Positions 17,399-26,593 of a DNA stretch of 64,000 bases are shown here, one piece after another. The notes beneath the pieces were generated by a model that had not been told where the DNA came from, searched no databases, and saw nothing but the letters and a program-made list of their open reading frames with translations. Location: the NCBI GenBank assembly GCA_013540595.1, contig JABXKE010000002.1:620050-684049 (forward strand), written 5' to 3'. A program made the position numbers and the translations under genes. How positions within the stretch are numbered: position 1 is the first letter of the stretch; each line of letters starts with the position of its first letter. The stretch comes from Pyrodictium sp. Lineage in GTDB: Archaea > Thermoproteota > Thermoprotei_A > Sulfolobales > Pyrodictiaceae.

Positions 17399-18129
17399 TG
17401 AGGGTGATGGGTATGCGTCAGCGTGGTATAACTGTTTTCTCCACGGGAAACGAGGAGCTTGATGGGAGGCTTGGAGGAGGCATACCCCACCCCTCCTTTA
17501 TGATTATCGAAGGAGATCATGGAACAGCTAAAACCACCCTTGTTGCACAGATAGCGTTTGGCGCGCTTAATTCTGGCTACCGCGTCGTTGTATTTACTAC
17601 AGAGTCTACTGCGGGCATGTTCGTGAACCAGGCCAAGCTGATCTCTATAGATCTCACAAAGTTCTACATAAGGGGTCTTCTCACAGTATACACTCTATAC
17701 GCCAAGTCCATAAATGTAGACTCTTCAGCTGTGAGGTCGGCCTTTGACAAGCTACTGGCATTCATTTCATCTCCCAGCCATCAATATGATATTATAATGA
17801 TTGATTCATTAAGTCTGTTCCTGGGATACGTTAGCGCTGACGATATTACAAGGTTTGCCCAGACGGCCCGCTTAGCTGTTTCACGCGGAAAAACTATTGT
17901 CGCTACTGTGCATAGTGAGGTTATGGATGAGAGGCTTGCAAAGATACTAAGGGCCTCAAGTGATGTATACTACAGGCTTGGACTAGCCAACGTTGGCGGT
18001 AAGACCGTGAAGGTGCTTCAGATAGTGAAAGCTCGTGGCGCTCCAGAGCCCATAGAGGGTACAGTAGCCTTCGATGTTGACCCAGCGTTTGGGATCAAGA
18101 TCGTGCCAATAGTAATAGCCCAGTCATAG
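17398..18129 (+). CDS. arlH: Archaellum motor ATP-binding protein ArlH
   Basis: A 243-residue RecA/KaiC-fold protein. ArlH binds ATP and, with ArlI and ArlJ, forms the motor complex inside the ArlX ring. The Walker A segment is EGDHGTAKTTL (residues 38-48), the Walker B segment is YDIIMIDSLSLFL, and IVATVHSE follows as a sensor-like strand. Ala precedes the conserved Lys where Gly is commoner in P-loops. Length is usual. The start ATG overlaps the arlF stop by one base. Confidence 0.9.
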   Translation: MRVMGMRQRGITVFSTGNEELDGRLGGGIPHPSFMIIEGDHGTAKTTLVAQIAFGALNSGYRVVVFTTESTAGMFVNQAKLISIDLTKFYIRGLLTVYTLYAKSINVDSSAVRSAFDKLLAFISSPSHQYDIIMIDSLSLFLGYVSADDITRFAQTARLAVSRGKTIVATVHSEVMDERLAKILRASSDVYYRLGLANVGGKTVKVLQIVKARGAPEPIEGTVAFDVDPAFGIKIVPIVIAQS

Positions 18130-18152
18130 CCCTCCACGGGGGGTAGGACACC

Positions 18153-19913
18153 ATGGCTCTCCGGGCTGTTGCGCGAGCCGAGGGGGTTGAAGAGCTTCGC
18201 AGGCTCAGCAGGCGCTTCCCCCACCTGGCTAGGTACCTAAACGAGGTTGTACCTCGCCTAGGCTGGCCCTCCTACTATGGCAAAGATCTCCCTCGCGAGC
18301 TACGTAGGCTTACAACCATTAATGTTATGTATATTGTCGACGAGGATGTTGGGATATTCATCCACGTATACATGCCCCCAGAAGGTACAGAGTCTGGCTA
18401 TAGGAAGTACGTTGCAGTAGAGCCTGAGCCCCCGCCGCCAGAGCTGTTCATGCTTATAGAGGAGAAGCTTGCAACAGTGATAACAGAAAGCGATGTTGCC
18501 CGTGACCTTGAGGAGAGGAGGAGGATCCTTCTTGAGAAGGTGAAGCTTGTCACAGAGATTGTTGATGCACCAGTTGACTACGCATCCCTACTACCACGAA
18601 TACATACACTTGCAAGAATCCCTGTCTATCGAGAACACTACGACAACATGATCTACTACCTATTGCGCAACAAGGCTGGCCTAGGCGTCTTAGAGCCCTT
18701 AATCAAGGATCCCTACATAGAAGACATCTCATGCCCTGGCGTTGGCTACATATACATTGTACACAAGGTGTTTGGGCCCCTCGAGACAAACCTCAAGTTC
18801 AATACCTCAGAAGAGCTGGACAGGTTCATTATCGAGCTTAGCGAGCGTATTGGAAAGCCTGTAAGCCATGCACGCCCAATAGTTGACGCTACGCTACCCG
18901 ATGGAAGCCGCATAAACATAGTCTTTGGCTCCGACGTTAGCCTACAGGGCAGCAACTTTACTATAAGGCGTGTAGCAAAGATACCCCTAAGTGTCACACA
19001 GCTAGTAAACTGGAATACTTTCGATGAACGTGTAGCAGCTTATCTCTGGATACTACTACTTGAGGGTAGTAGCGGCTTCATCTCGGGGGAGACAGCGTCA
19101 GGCAAGACTACAACACTTAACGCCATAACGGCATTCATAAACCCAACAGCAAAAATAGTCTCGATTGAGGACACAGCCGAGCTTACTCTGCCGCACCCCA
19201 ACTGGGTCAGAGAGCTGACACGCGATACTGGCAACCCAGAGACAAGCGTCACGATGTTCGACCTGTTAAAGGCCGCGCTTAGGCAGAGGCCAAACTACAT
19301 TATTGTTGGTGAGATTCGTGGTGCAGAGGGCAACATAGCGTTCCAGGCAATGCAGACAGGGCACCCAGTACTAGCAACATTCCATGCCGCAAGTGTTGAG
19401 AGGCTCGTACAGAGGCTCACTTCGCCACCAATAAATGTGCCTAAGTCGCAGATGGACAACCTTAACTTTGTAGTTATACAGAGTGCCATATACAGAGAAG
19501 GAGTATTAGTGAGGAGGGTTCTCAGTGTAAACGAGATCCTAGGCTTCGACCCACGCACAGACTCAATACTATACATTCCCCTCTTCACATGGGATCCTGT
19601 ACGTGACACCTTCACATTCCGTGGACGCGGTACAAGCTATCTACTAGAGGAGAAGATAGGCGTCAAGAGGGGTTTATCGAGGAGAAACATGTTCCTCATA
19701 TATGAGGAGCTTGAACTGAGAGCCAAAATCATAAGAGCGCTGATAGAAAAGAAGGTGTTCCATTACTACACATTGTTCAGAGTACTAGCAAGGATATACT
19801 CAATAACCACAGAGTTTGCACGCAAAGCATCCAAGGAGGAACAGCCGTATGCCATAATAGAAGCCCTAGAGTACGTCCTCAAGAAGATAAGGCGCGGCGA
19901 ATTCGTCAAATAA
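18153..19913 (+). CDS. arlI: Archaellum motor ATPase ArlI
   Basis: A 586-residue secretion-type ATPase (GspE/PilT superfamily) that powers filament assembly and rotation. Motifs: Walker A GETASGKTTTLNA (about residues 310-322), Asp box SIEDTAELTLPHPNW, Walker B YIIVGEIRGAEG (about 381-392) and His box GHPVLATFHAAS. The long N-terminal domain (about 280 residues) matches ArlI. Start ATG 18153, 23 bases after arlH. No damage is visible. Confidence 0.94.
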   Translation: MALRAVARAEGVEELRRLSRRFPHLARYLNEVVPRLGWPSYYGKDLPRELRRLTTINVMYIVDEDVGIFIHVYMPPEGTESGYRKYVAVEPEPPPPELFMLIEEKLATVITESDVARDLEERRRILLEKVKLVTEIVDAPVDYASLLPRIHTLARIPVYREHYDNMIYYLLRNKAGLGVLEPLIKDPYIEDISCPGVGYIYIVHKVFGPLETNLKFNTSEELDRFIIELSERIGKPVSHARPIVDATLPDGSRINIVFGSDVSLQGSNFTIRRVAKIPLSVTQLVNWNTFDERVAAYLWILLLEGSSGFISGETASGKTTTLNAITAFINPTAKIVSIEDTAELTLPHPNWVRELTRDTGNPETSVTMFDLLKAALRQRPNYIIVGEIRGAEGNIAFQAMQTGHPVLATFHAASVERLVQRLTSPPINVPKSQMDNLNFVVIQSAIYREGVLVRRVLSVNEILGFDPRTDSILYIPLFTWDPVRDTFTFRGRGTSYLLEEKIGVKRGLSRRNMFLIYEELELRAKIIRALIEKKVFHYYTLFRVLARIYSITTEFARKASKEEQPYAIIEALEYVLKKIRRGEFVK

Positions 19914-19939
19914 GCACCCACTAACTGGGTTGTCCTAGT

Positions 19940-20920
19940 ATGCCACGGCTACAAGCCCTAAAAGACCCAATACTTATCGGCTCGCTCCTAGTGCCAGTTG
20001 TAGCCTACTTCATGCGCGGCCTACCAGGGGCTCTAATGCTCTCCCTTGTACCTCTCGCTGTTGGTCTCTGGCGTGTTCTACTGCCTGCTATGAGGAGAGC
20101 ATCGGCAGATCAAGAGATGACCCTTGAGCTACTCTATCTTCTCACCCACATGTACTCTGTCTCTACTGGTAGGCCGGGAAGGCGCAGGCTATTCGAGTTA
20201 AACACCTTGCTTGGCGGCTACGGCGCTTATCAAATGTTGTTGCGTAGGATAGCGGTGATAGCTGTAGACTGGGGCTACGGGTTTGTTCGCGCAATAAGGA
20301 TTGTGGCGAGAGAGATCAGGAACGAGTTTTTCCGTGGCTTCCTAATAAGGTTCAGTGAAGTCCTCCGTACAGGAGAGGACGTCACAAGGTTTCTACGTGT
20401 AGAACTAGCTACGGCTACACGCCAATTTCTTAGTAGCTACTCTCGATCCATAGACCTACTAAGAATATTCCTCGGGCTATACTCAACACTGATGAGTGCG
20501 TCTGCATTCGTAATACTAACCTTCACGCTACTAGCCTTATTCATGGGTAGAGACGTACGCATCTTCATAGTGTCTCTAGTAATGATACTAGCCGTACTCG
20601 CCTCATTCGTTTTCGTAGCGAAAGTCATTGCGCCACGCGACCCACTCATATACCGCTCAAAAGAGGTCACAAACCCAGCTTTCACAAGGCTAGGCCGGGC
20701 AGTAACCATTGCACTCATTGTATCGCCTGCACTAGGCATGGCAACATATTATCTCACTCGCGACCCCCTAGTCACCATACCCTCCCTAGCAATACCAGCA
20801 CTAGTACCAGGAATAATGGCCCTACGAATAGAATCCTACATAAAGAGGCTAAACGCCTTCTACCAAGTATTCGTGAGAAGCTTCGGTCTCAAGAGAACCG
20901 TCCTTGGTATGTGTGAGTAG
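19940..20920 (+). pseudogene. arlJ: Archaellum membrane platform ArlJ, C-terminal part missing
   Basis: ArlJ is the polytopic platform protein of the archaellum motor. The N-terminal part is sound: two helices, the cytoplasmic four-helix region containing TLELLYLLTHMYSVSTG and FLRVELATATRQFLSSYSR, then two more helices and the start of the second cytoplasmic segment (RLNAFYQVFVRSFG). After about 20890 the frame enters sequence that on the opposite strand belongs to a haem-motif protein, and stops at 20920. Archaeal ArlJ proteins are usually about 450-550 residues; this one has 326, so the second cytoplasmic region and last helices are lost. A motor with this ArlJ would probably not work. Confidence 0.85.
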
Positions 20921-21259
20921 CTTCTCTCCTGTAGGTGTGGTTGATATGAAGGTGTTCTTTTCATCAATAACCACTAACTCGCCAGCGTCAACCTCCACTG
21001 CGAAACCTCCACATGCTACTCCACTAGAGCAGTCTGGGCCCTTCGTTATCTTCACCGTAACCTTGTATGTCTTACCGGGCTCAAACTGCTCTGGCAATCC
21101 CTCAATAGTGAATTCTGCTGGGTTTTGATCAGCACCCACGTGGCACTGGACACAGTTAAGCTGGGGCGCACCATTGCTCATAGAGTCTGCTCTGAGAGCA
21201 AAGAAGCCCACAACAACAATGAACAATGCTAGGCCTAGTATGGGTAAAACTCTCCTCAT
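20885..21259 (-). pseudogene. Secreted protein with one CxxCH motif, Reeler-like domain, 3' end missing
   Basis: The start is probably ATG 21259 (GGTGGT lies upstream), giving an N-terminal signal anchor (VLPILGLALFIVVVGFFAL), then NCVQCH, a single c-type haem motif, and a beta domain (GKTYKVTVKITKGPDC, GFAVEVDAGELVVID, KLLTHTKDGS) like the Reeler or choice-of-anchor domains found in some cytochrome-associated proteins. The family normally continues with a Trp-rich strand after THTK. Here the last real residues are at about 20890, where the sequence meets the cut end of arlJ; the remaining codons to 20849 are arlJ antisense. Probably an electron-transfer or nitrogen-respiration accessory protein, by inference. 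Confidence 0.68.
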
Positions 21260-21449
21260 AACTCGACCACCACACATTTATGTGCGGCATTGCGGACACA
21301 AAAATACTCCACATTACCCAGCTTGCGGGTTTAAGAGTTAAGCCTAAATTAGAGCTATGCCATAAATCTTCGGTAACTCTATTAGCGTAAATAGCGTTTC
21401 TCTAATGGGAGAGCATGTAGTGTTATGTGTGGGGAGGAGTCTAGGGCGG

Positions 21450-22274
21450 TCAGCCCTGCCTCTTAGCTATCACAGCTACAGCCTCCAGTATAGTTCTTGC
21501 CGCCTGGCCGCTAGGCATGCCCACCACTATGTCAGCCTCCTCGACGAGCTCCCTATCAGCGTTGCCAACAGCCACAAGAACTCCAGCAGCACTCCTCATT
21601 TCAGCATCTATGCCAGAATCCCCTACAGCAACCACGCAATCCCTACTAAGCCCTAGCAACCTAGCCGCAAACCCCAGCCCAGCAGACTTACTAGCGTCAG
21701 GAGGGCGTAGATGGATGGCGTACCCACTATTACTCACCTTAGCCTTAACACCCCTCTCAGCCAAAAGCCTCGAAATAACATCAACGACTTCGCCCGGGTC
21801 AAACCCTCTCCTCACCCTGAACGCGTAGTCGTGTAGCCTACAGTAATTCTGCCAGCTAGGAACAACAACACCCGACAGCTCTTCCCCAACAATTCTAGCT
21901 GCAGCCCTAGCAGTTCCACGGCAAACACTCCACAGCACACCCCTGTAGAAGACTACGCAGCCATTCTCAGCTACTTGCGGCCCAGTACTACCAATATAGC
22001 GTGCAAAACCAGCAACTACAGGGACAGAATTACCAGTAACAAACAACGTGACAACACCAAGATCCTCAAGAGCCCTAACACCCTCTATAACACCAATGTC
22101 AACCCTAAAATTGTCATGGCTCCGCTCCTCAGTAATAGTACCATCAATATCTAAGGCCATCATGCAAGGCCTCCTAGAACCCAATAGGGCTCGCAGAGCC
22201 CCAACAGCCTCACCAACACTCCCAACAGTAAACCTAGCCAAAACCCCTACACCCACCCCCTCCCTACGCGTCAC
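21450..22274 (-). CDS. HAD-superfamily phosphatase (archaeal phosphoglycolate phosphatase-like)
   Basis: A 274-residue HAD IIB enzyme. Motif I is ALDIDGTITEE (nucleophile and acid Asp), motif II is FVTGNS, the motif III Lys lies in DASKSAGLGF, and motif IV is VVAVGDSGIDAEM. The order and the cap domain between motifs II and III match archaeal phosphoglycolate phosphatase (TA0175-like) or sucrose-phosphate phosphatase relatives. About 40 residues precede motif I, longer than usual; a start nearer motif I is possible, since CMMALDIDGT contains two Met. It stands apart from neighbours and its role would be housekeeping removal of phosphoglycolate. Confidence 0.8.
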   Translation of the reverse strand: MTRREGVGVGVLARFTVGSVGEAVGALRALLGSRRPCMMALDIDGTITEERSHDNFRVDIGVIEGVRALEDLGVVTLFVTGNSVPVVAGFARYIGSTGPQVAENGCVVFYRGVLWSVCRGTARAAARIVGEELSGVVVPSWQNYCRLHDYAFRVRRGFDPGEVVDVISRLLAERGVKAKVSNSGYAIHLRPPDASKSAGLGFAARLLGLSRDCVVAVGDSGIDAEMRSAAGVLVAVGNADRELVEEADIVVGMPSGQAARTILEAVAVIAKRQG

Positions 22275-22302
22275 GAGCTATAAAACACAAGACCACTAAA
22301 TC

Positions 22303-23173
22303 TCAAAGGCCAAGGCCTACAACGTATTCCCGTAAGTTGATTAAGTTGATACGGCATTGAAACCTCAACTGAACACGAGCCGAATCGTTAATCACGGCAC
22401 GCCAGTCTTTAGGGTTATCTGATTTTAGACTTAGCCAAGGCACTGTGTCTATGTGTCCATAGTTCATTTCTTCAAACACTTTCTTGTACTCTGACCATGT
22501 CTGTATAAATAACATTGTGAATCCTTCACTCTTAGCTATGGATTCTGTGGCCCTAAGTAACTCCATTAACTCATACGGCTCTACGCCATTTTTACTCCAA
22601 GCAAGTAGAGATGCTCCCCTATCGGTGTAGGGGTCTAAGAGCATGTAGTACATCTTCTCGCCTAGCTTTACCCTAAACGCTCTCCCTGACCTTTGCCTCC
22701 TGTAGACCTCGTTGAAAGACATAAACCATGTGAGCTCCTGGCCTATATACTCCAATAATGTGTCTAAATCCTTTCGGATACTCCATTGGACTGACTGCTT
22801 CAATCAAGACACTTGTAGGCCTCCCTGCTGAGAGCTTCTTTAAGAACTTGAACTGAGTGTTAACAGTCTTGAATCCTAGCTTTTTGTAGAACTCTTCGAC
22901 TCCTCTCTCTGGTATGACATCTAAGAACTCGAAACCTCTTTCTCTGGCCCATTCGATAGTTTTTAGGACGAGTCTTCTGCTAACACCTCTTCCTCTCCAG
23001 TCCTTCTTAACGTAGAGAATATTTATGTATGCTCTCGGACCAAGGGCGCAGTCTTCATAGGGGAGAACTTCAACTTCACCAACAACTTCGCCACGAGAGA
23101 CAGCAACAAAAACTTCACCTCCCAAACTACGGTAGGCGTTGACAAGGAATGTGCATGCCTCTCTGTCAGCCCA
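22303..23173 (-). pseudogene. GNAT acetyltransferase-like gene broken by frameshift
   Basis: The first half encodes a GNAT domain: AVSRGEVVGEVEVLPYED, then YVKKDWRGRGVSRRLVLKTI with the acetyl-CoA loop R-G-x-G, then FYKKLGFKT. The second half, in another frame, encodes a domain with EKMYYMLLDPYTDRGASLLA. Removing one G from the complement of about 22770 joins them as MEYPKDLDTLLEYIGQELTW, so they were one protein. At the 5' side the frame continues as WADREACTFLVNAYRSLGG but meets an in-frame TAG at 23174-23176 with no start. Thus at least one frameshift and a lost start. The remaining TTG at 23125 lies inside the domain. Confidence 0.75.
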
Positions 23174-23457
23174 CTAGCCACACTCTACAATCCTTTTATT
23201 GCGTGGAAGACTCTTAGCTTCAGGGCAATGTATGTCAATAAACCAAGTACAATCTACGTAGCTAGCTGTTCTGACCTGGATCATACTGAAACACACTCCC
23301 AGGCAATAGATTATAACGATCTATCGAATAGCCGGCGTGCACCCCCTTGGCCTCAATGCGCCTTGCTGACTAGGGACCATATTGTGTTCGTCTCCAGCTG
23401 GGTTTTATAGGAAAAGCCTTTTATTATTCCCACTATCCACTTATTTATGGTGGGAAC

Positions 23458-23715
23458 GTGGAAATTATAGGTAGGGTAGATAGTAAGGGCAGGATCTTGA
23501 TACCTAAGGAGATTAGAGAAGAGCTTGGAATTAAGAACTTGGTTAAGCTTAGAGTAGAAGAAGGCAAGCTCGTGATAACCCCGGTTGCTGACCCCTTGGA
23601 GGAGCTAACCGCTAACGTCGTCAAGGGTACTAGTGATGTTGCACAGGAGATACGTAGTCTCAGAAGACTTGCCGAGGAGGAGGCCATCCGGAGGCTGAGG
23701 GAGAGATGGTCATAG
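23458..23715 (+). CDS. AbrB-type antitoxin (VapB)
   Basis: An 85-residue protein whose first 45 residues are an AbrB/SpoVT DNA-binding fold: GRVDSKGRILIPKEIREELG followed by VKLRVEEGKLVITP. The helical C-terminal half should bind and block the toxin. GTG start after a GGTGGG ribosome site, and a T-rich TATA-like sequence lies about 30 bases upstream (around 23418-23430). Its end overlaps the PIN toxin gene by ten bases, as expected for a VapBC operon that represses itself. Confidence 0.87.
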   Translation: MEIIGRVDSKGRILIPKEIREELGIKNLVKLRVEEGKLVITPVADPLEELTANVVKGTSDVAQEIRSLRRLAEEEAIRRLRERWS

Positions 23716-24113
23716 TTGAGACGGACTTCATAATAGCACTTTCATCGCCAAGTGATGCCCGCCACTCTGAAGCGGTTAGAGTGCTACGGAAGAATATCGG
23801 CGGGCTGAAGCTCTCACCTTACGCGCTAGTAGAGTTTGACTTGCTCGTCAAAGCCGGGAGGCTAGTCGTCAACCTCCCAGCCTACTATGAGAGCCTCCAC
23901 AAGCTCCTAGAATTCTATGGTATCACCATAGTAGAACCTAGCCCTACTCACTTCGCGTTAGCCTGGAGGCTCCGGGAAGAGTATGGTCTCTCGTACTTTG
24001 ACTCTCTCCACGCTGCAGTAGCTATAGTCGCCAAGGAGCCTATTACAAGCTACGATGAGGCCTACAGAAGAGTTAAAGAGGTAAGGTACATCCCTATACC
24101 GAGCCTAGCCTAG
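23706..24113 (+). CDS. VapC-family PIN-domain toxin (RNase)
   Basis: A 135-residue PIN-domain protein. The acidic residues are in place: Asp in VETDFIIALS near the start, Glu in YALVEFDLLVKAGR, Asp in YFDSLHAAVAI and Asp in ITSYDEAYR near the end. PIN toxins cleave RNA, often tRNA or rRNA, when the antitoxin is lost. It overlaps its AbrB antitoxin by ten bases. In contrast to the other toxin-like genes in this window, this pair is intact. Confidence 0.87.
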   Translation: MVIVETDFIIALSSPSDARHSEAVRVLRKNIGGLKLSPYALVEFDLLVKAGRLVVNLPAYYESLHKLLEFYGITIVEPSPTHFALAWRLREEYGLSYFDSLHAAVAIVAKEPITSYDEAYRRVKEVRYIPIPSLA

Positions 24114-24219
24114 GTGGGACCAGCAGCTAGGGCTAGGCGAAGATCTACATTGGGGAGACAAGTATAGGCGAAGATGACAGTGCAGGAATGCTGAGGAGCC
24201 TGGATGAAACTGTTTCTAT

Positions 24220-24303
24220 GGGGCTCGGTGAGGTGTCCGGTCACCACAGCCCCTTCTCTCGGGGCTCTGCGGAGGTGCATCCCCAGGGCTCCACACAGCC
24301 CCG
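24220..24303. ncRNA. Candidate structured RNA: two tandem stable hairpins
   Basis: This lies in the 24114-24436 gap, which has no convincing ORF. Hairpin 1 pairs GGGGCT (24220-24225) with AGCCCC (24248-24253), and inside it GGTGA (24227-24231) with TCACC (24241-24245). Hairpin 2 pairs CGGGGCT (24260-24266) with AGCCCCG (24297-24303), and inside it GGAG (24271-24274) with CTCC (24289-24292). A six-base pyrimidine hinge separates them. The two share an outer stem sequence. Two hairpins with a hinge recall H/ACA RNAs, but I see no correctly placed ACA box. The strand is not determined; a terminator is an alternative. Confidence 0.4.
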
Positions 24304-24436
24304 TTAGAGTTCATAGTGTGTTAAGGTTAGGGCTGTATTAAGGTCTTGTAGGGGTTGTAGTGTGTGGGGGTTTGTGTTACTGTTAAAAATGAGTTGTAGG
24401 AGTGTCTAAGGCTCGTCGAGGGTTTGAGTTTGTGGG

Positions 24437-24691
24437 TTACTTGAATTGGACCTCGAGTACTTGTTTGATCGTGTTGGCCAAGTGTTCTGGTTTAGTGTAC
24501 CACTTGTCGTACGTGTATTTTTGGCCTTTGAAGCTTATCTCGACTATTTCTCCTCTATCAGATACGTTCATCACGGTTTCTCCTTCCTTTACTAGCTTCA
24601 GCGTTGAGCCAGCAACCATTACTTTTAGCCCTTTTTCCTTAGCCTTCTCCTTGATTAAGTCCTTTAGCTGGGTGAGATATTCGCTAGGCAT
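24437..24691 (-). CDS. Small conserved-looking hypothetical protein
   Basis: The ATG at 24689-24691 has GGAGGAG eight bases before it, so I prefer it over the upstream ATG at 24730; this gives 84 residues. The N-terminal half is helical and Lys-rich (LKDLIKEKAKEKGLKV) and the C-terminal half alternates strands and a helix (ISFKGQKYTYDKWYTKPEHL). No family recognised. It is followed downstream by the structured-RNA candidate and preceded by the PGI/PMI gene on the same strand with a 91-base gap. Confidence 0.6.
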   Translation of the reverse strand: MPSEYLTQLKDLIKEKAKEKGLKVMVAGSTLKLVKEGETVMNVSDRGEIVEISFKGQKYTYDKWYTKPEHLANTIKQVLEVQFK

Positions 24692-24782
24692 ATCTCTATC
24701 TCCTCCGGGCGGGGGTACGGGCTTATCCACCTATAAAAGTTGTTATTGTTTAGGGTTCCTCCTGTGGGCCCACACTAGGCGG

Positions 24783-25781
24783 CTAGGCTTTCCATGTTGT
24801 TGTCTTCTCTACAACGCTCCTAAATGCTCTGACTGCTGTGAGCCTCTCGGGGTCCACGCCTCTGCTCTGGGCAGCCTCGATTGAGGCTAGTCCTACGACC
24901 CATGTGCCCCACACGAGTTTTGTCAGCATGGAGCCCCCGTGGAGGACTAGTCTGTGTATACTCGTGGGCCTGGCTAGTCCTAGTGCTTCGCTCATAAGCC
25001 TGGCCCAGGGCTCTTCCGCTGGGTCAAACACTATGAACTCTAGTGGGTGCTGTGTAGAGGCCCATGCTTCTAGCTCGTTATGGCCTGCTTCTGGGAGCAT
25101 TGTGGCTACTGTGAATAGCTTACTGTTCTCAGCGAACTCGCTCCTTGCACGGATGGCTAGTGGGTAGTAGGGCTCTGGGGCTACTAGGACTGGTATCGTA
25201 GTAGTGTTTGTCACCCACGAGGCTAGCTCCCTCGCCTTAGCCCTAGCCCCCTTGACCCCAGCAGAGAGTTCTTGGAGGGACTCGTCTACATCGCTGTCCG
25301 GCACTTGCACGAGGCCCTGGGCTTTGAGGCTGCCGAGTAGTGTGTAGAAGAGTTGTGGCCACCCTGCTCTCGGGGCTGGAGCATGCTCCACAAGTAATAC
25401 TGGTACTCCCATGCGCCGAGCCCAGTCTGCTAGTGCCCCACCTGTAGTTACTGCTACGACGCTCGCCCCCTGGCTATAGGCTAGTCTTGCACAGTTGAGT
25501 GTTTCGCGCGTGTTACCAGAGAAGCTTACTGCGTAGACAAGGGCCCTCCTTCCAGCCCACTTGGGCGGCTCAGCACCCTTAACACTGTACACTGGTGCGC
25601 CGCCATAGGCTGAGGCTAGTGCTGCAATGTAGTCTCCTGCGACCCCGCTACCTCCCATGCCGCAGACTACTACTTGCTCAGCAGAAGAGTACGATGGCGG
25701 CAGTTGTGCCGAGAAACCTGTTGCGTAGGCCCTCTTCGCAGGCTCGGACCATGAGAGGTAGTATTCTAGGAAGCCAGTCAT
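24783..25781 (-). CDS. Bifunctional phosphoglucose/phosphomannose isomerase
   Basis: A 332-residue SIS-domain enzyme of the archaeal PGI/PMI family, which interconverts glucose-6-phosphate or mannose-6-phosphate with fructose-6-phosphate. Motifs: VVCGMGGSGVAGDY (first sugar-phosphate-binding loop), YAVSFSGNTRETL (Ser/Thr-rich SIS loop) and MLPEAGHNELEAW (the catalytic Glu and His region of the crenarchaeal enzymes). Length matches Pyrobaculum and Aeropyrum homologues. The ATG at 25781 lies seven bases after the nucleotidyltransferase-like gene, so they may be cotranscribed. Confidence 0.88.
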   Translation of the reverse strand: MTGFLEYYLSWSEPAKRAYATGFSAQLPPSYSSAEQVVVCGMGGSGVAGDYIAALASAYGGAPVYSVKGAEPPKWAGRRALVYAVSFSGNTRETLNCARLAYSQGASVVAVTTGGALADWARRMGVPVLLVEHAPAPRAGWPQLFYTLLGSLKAQGLVQVPDSDVDESLQELSAGVKGARAKARELASWVTNTTTIPVLVAPEPYYPLAIRARSEFAENSKLFTVATMLPEAGHNELEAWASTQHPLEFIVFDPAEEPWARLMSEALGLARPTSIHRLVLHGGSMLTKLVWGTWVVGLASIEAAQSRGVDPERLTAVRAFRSVVEKTTTWKA

Positions 25782-25788
25782 AGCCCCT

Positions 25789-26361
25789 CTACACCCTGAA
25801 CCCCAGCTGTCTAAGCTTCCCAGCCACGAAGTCTCGATCCTCTACTGGTAAGAGTTCTATGTCGCGCTTAACTATCCTCTCATCAATCCTAAGCTTGCCC
25901 TCGTCAATGTATTCTTTTACAATCCTAAGATCCTCTATGTCAACTTCTCTGCCAGCCTTAGCCTTTAACACTATGTAGTCTTCTAGCCTTATGAACCTAG
26001 CCTCTACACGGCCAAGCTTCTTCTTTGGTGCTGACTCAATAATCTCTGGTGGTATGTAGAAGTCGTAAATGTTCTCGTAAAGCTCAACAATAACCTCCTC
26101 TCCACTAGGCAGCTTAGCCACGAGCTTCGGTGTACCAAGAGCGGTAAGGCTAATCTCCCACCCCTCACTCTCGGCGAGGCCACGGTAGAAGTCCTCTTCT
26201 ATGAGGGGGCTAGGCTCGGTGACGAATAAGTCTACGTCGTCCTCGAACTTTTTCCTGCGGAGCTCTAACTCGACAACAGTACTGCCCACAACGACACCCT
26301 TAACACCATGCTCTTGAAGCTTGCCAAGCAGCCATGCTAGATCGTTGAGTGTGTAGGCCAA
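25789..26361 (-). CDS. Nucleotidyltransferase-fold protein
   Basis: A 190-residue protein with a nucleotidyltransferase-like start: VKGVVVGSTVVELELRR followed by EDDVDLFV, matching the GS...DxD metal-binding pattern. A beta-rich middle (IVELYENIYDFYIPPEI) and a helical end (RLEDYIVLKAKAGREVDIED) resemble archaeal DUF6036/AbiEii-like minimal nucleotidyltransferases, some of which are toxins or tRNA-modifying enzymes. No partner gene of the HEPN or antitoxin type is next to it. It precedes the PGI/PMI gene on the same strand. Confidence 0.7.
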   Translation of the reverse strand: MAYTLNDLAWLLGKLQEHGVKGVVVGSTVVELELRRKKFEDDVDLFVTEPSPLIEEDFYRGLAESEGWEISLTALGTPKLVAKLPSGEEVIVELYENIYDFYIPPEIIESAPKKKLGRVEARFIRLEDYIVLKAKAGREVDIEDLRIVKEYIDEGKLRIDERIVKRDIELLPVEDRDFVAGKLRQLGFRV

Positions 26362-26593
26362 GGCTCACCGCCTAGTCTTAGTGTTGGACGCTCATATTCA
26401 CGGCTTAGCAGAAGAAGACATTAATAATATTTACCGCTAGCACTCATACAAGAATGTTGCTGTAGTAACAGCCACGCCTCTACGATGTACTGGCACGTAT
26501 AGTATGTGGACGAGTAGTATTAGTGGGGGGTATCAGTAGAACACTCTTATTTCCCATGTCAGGACAAGTAATGAATGGGAGGAGGTAGTAGAG

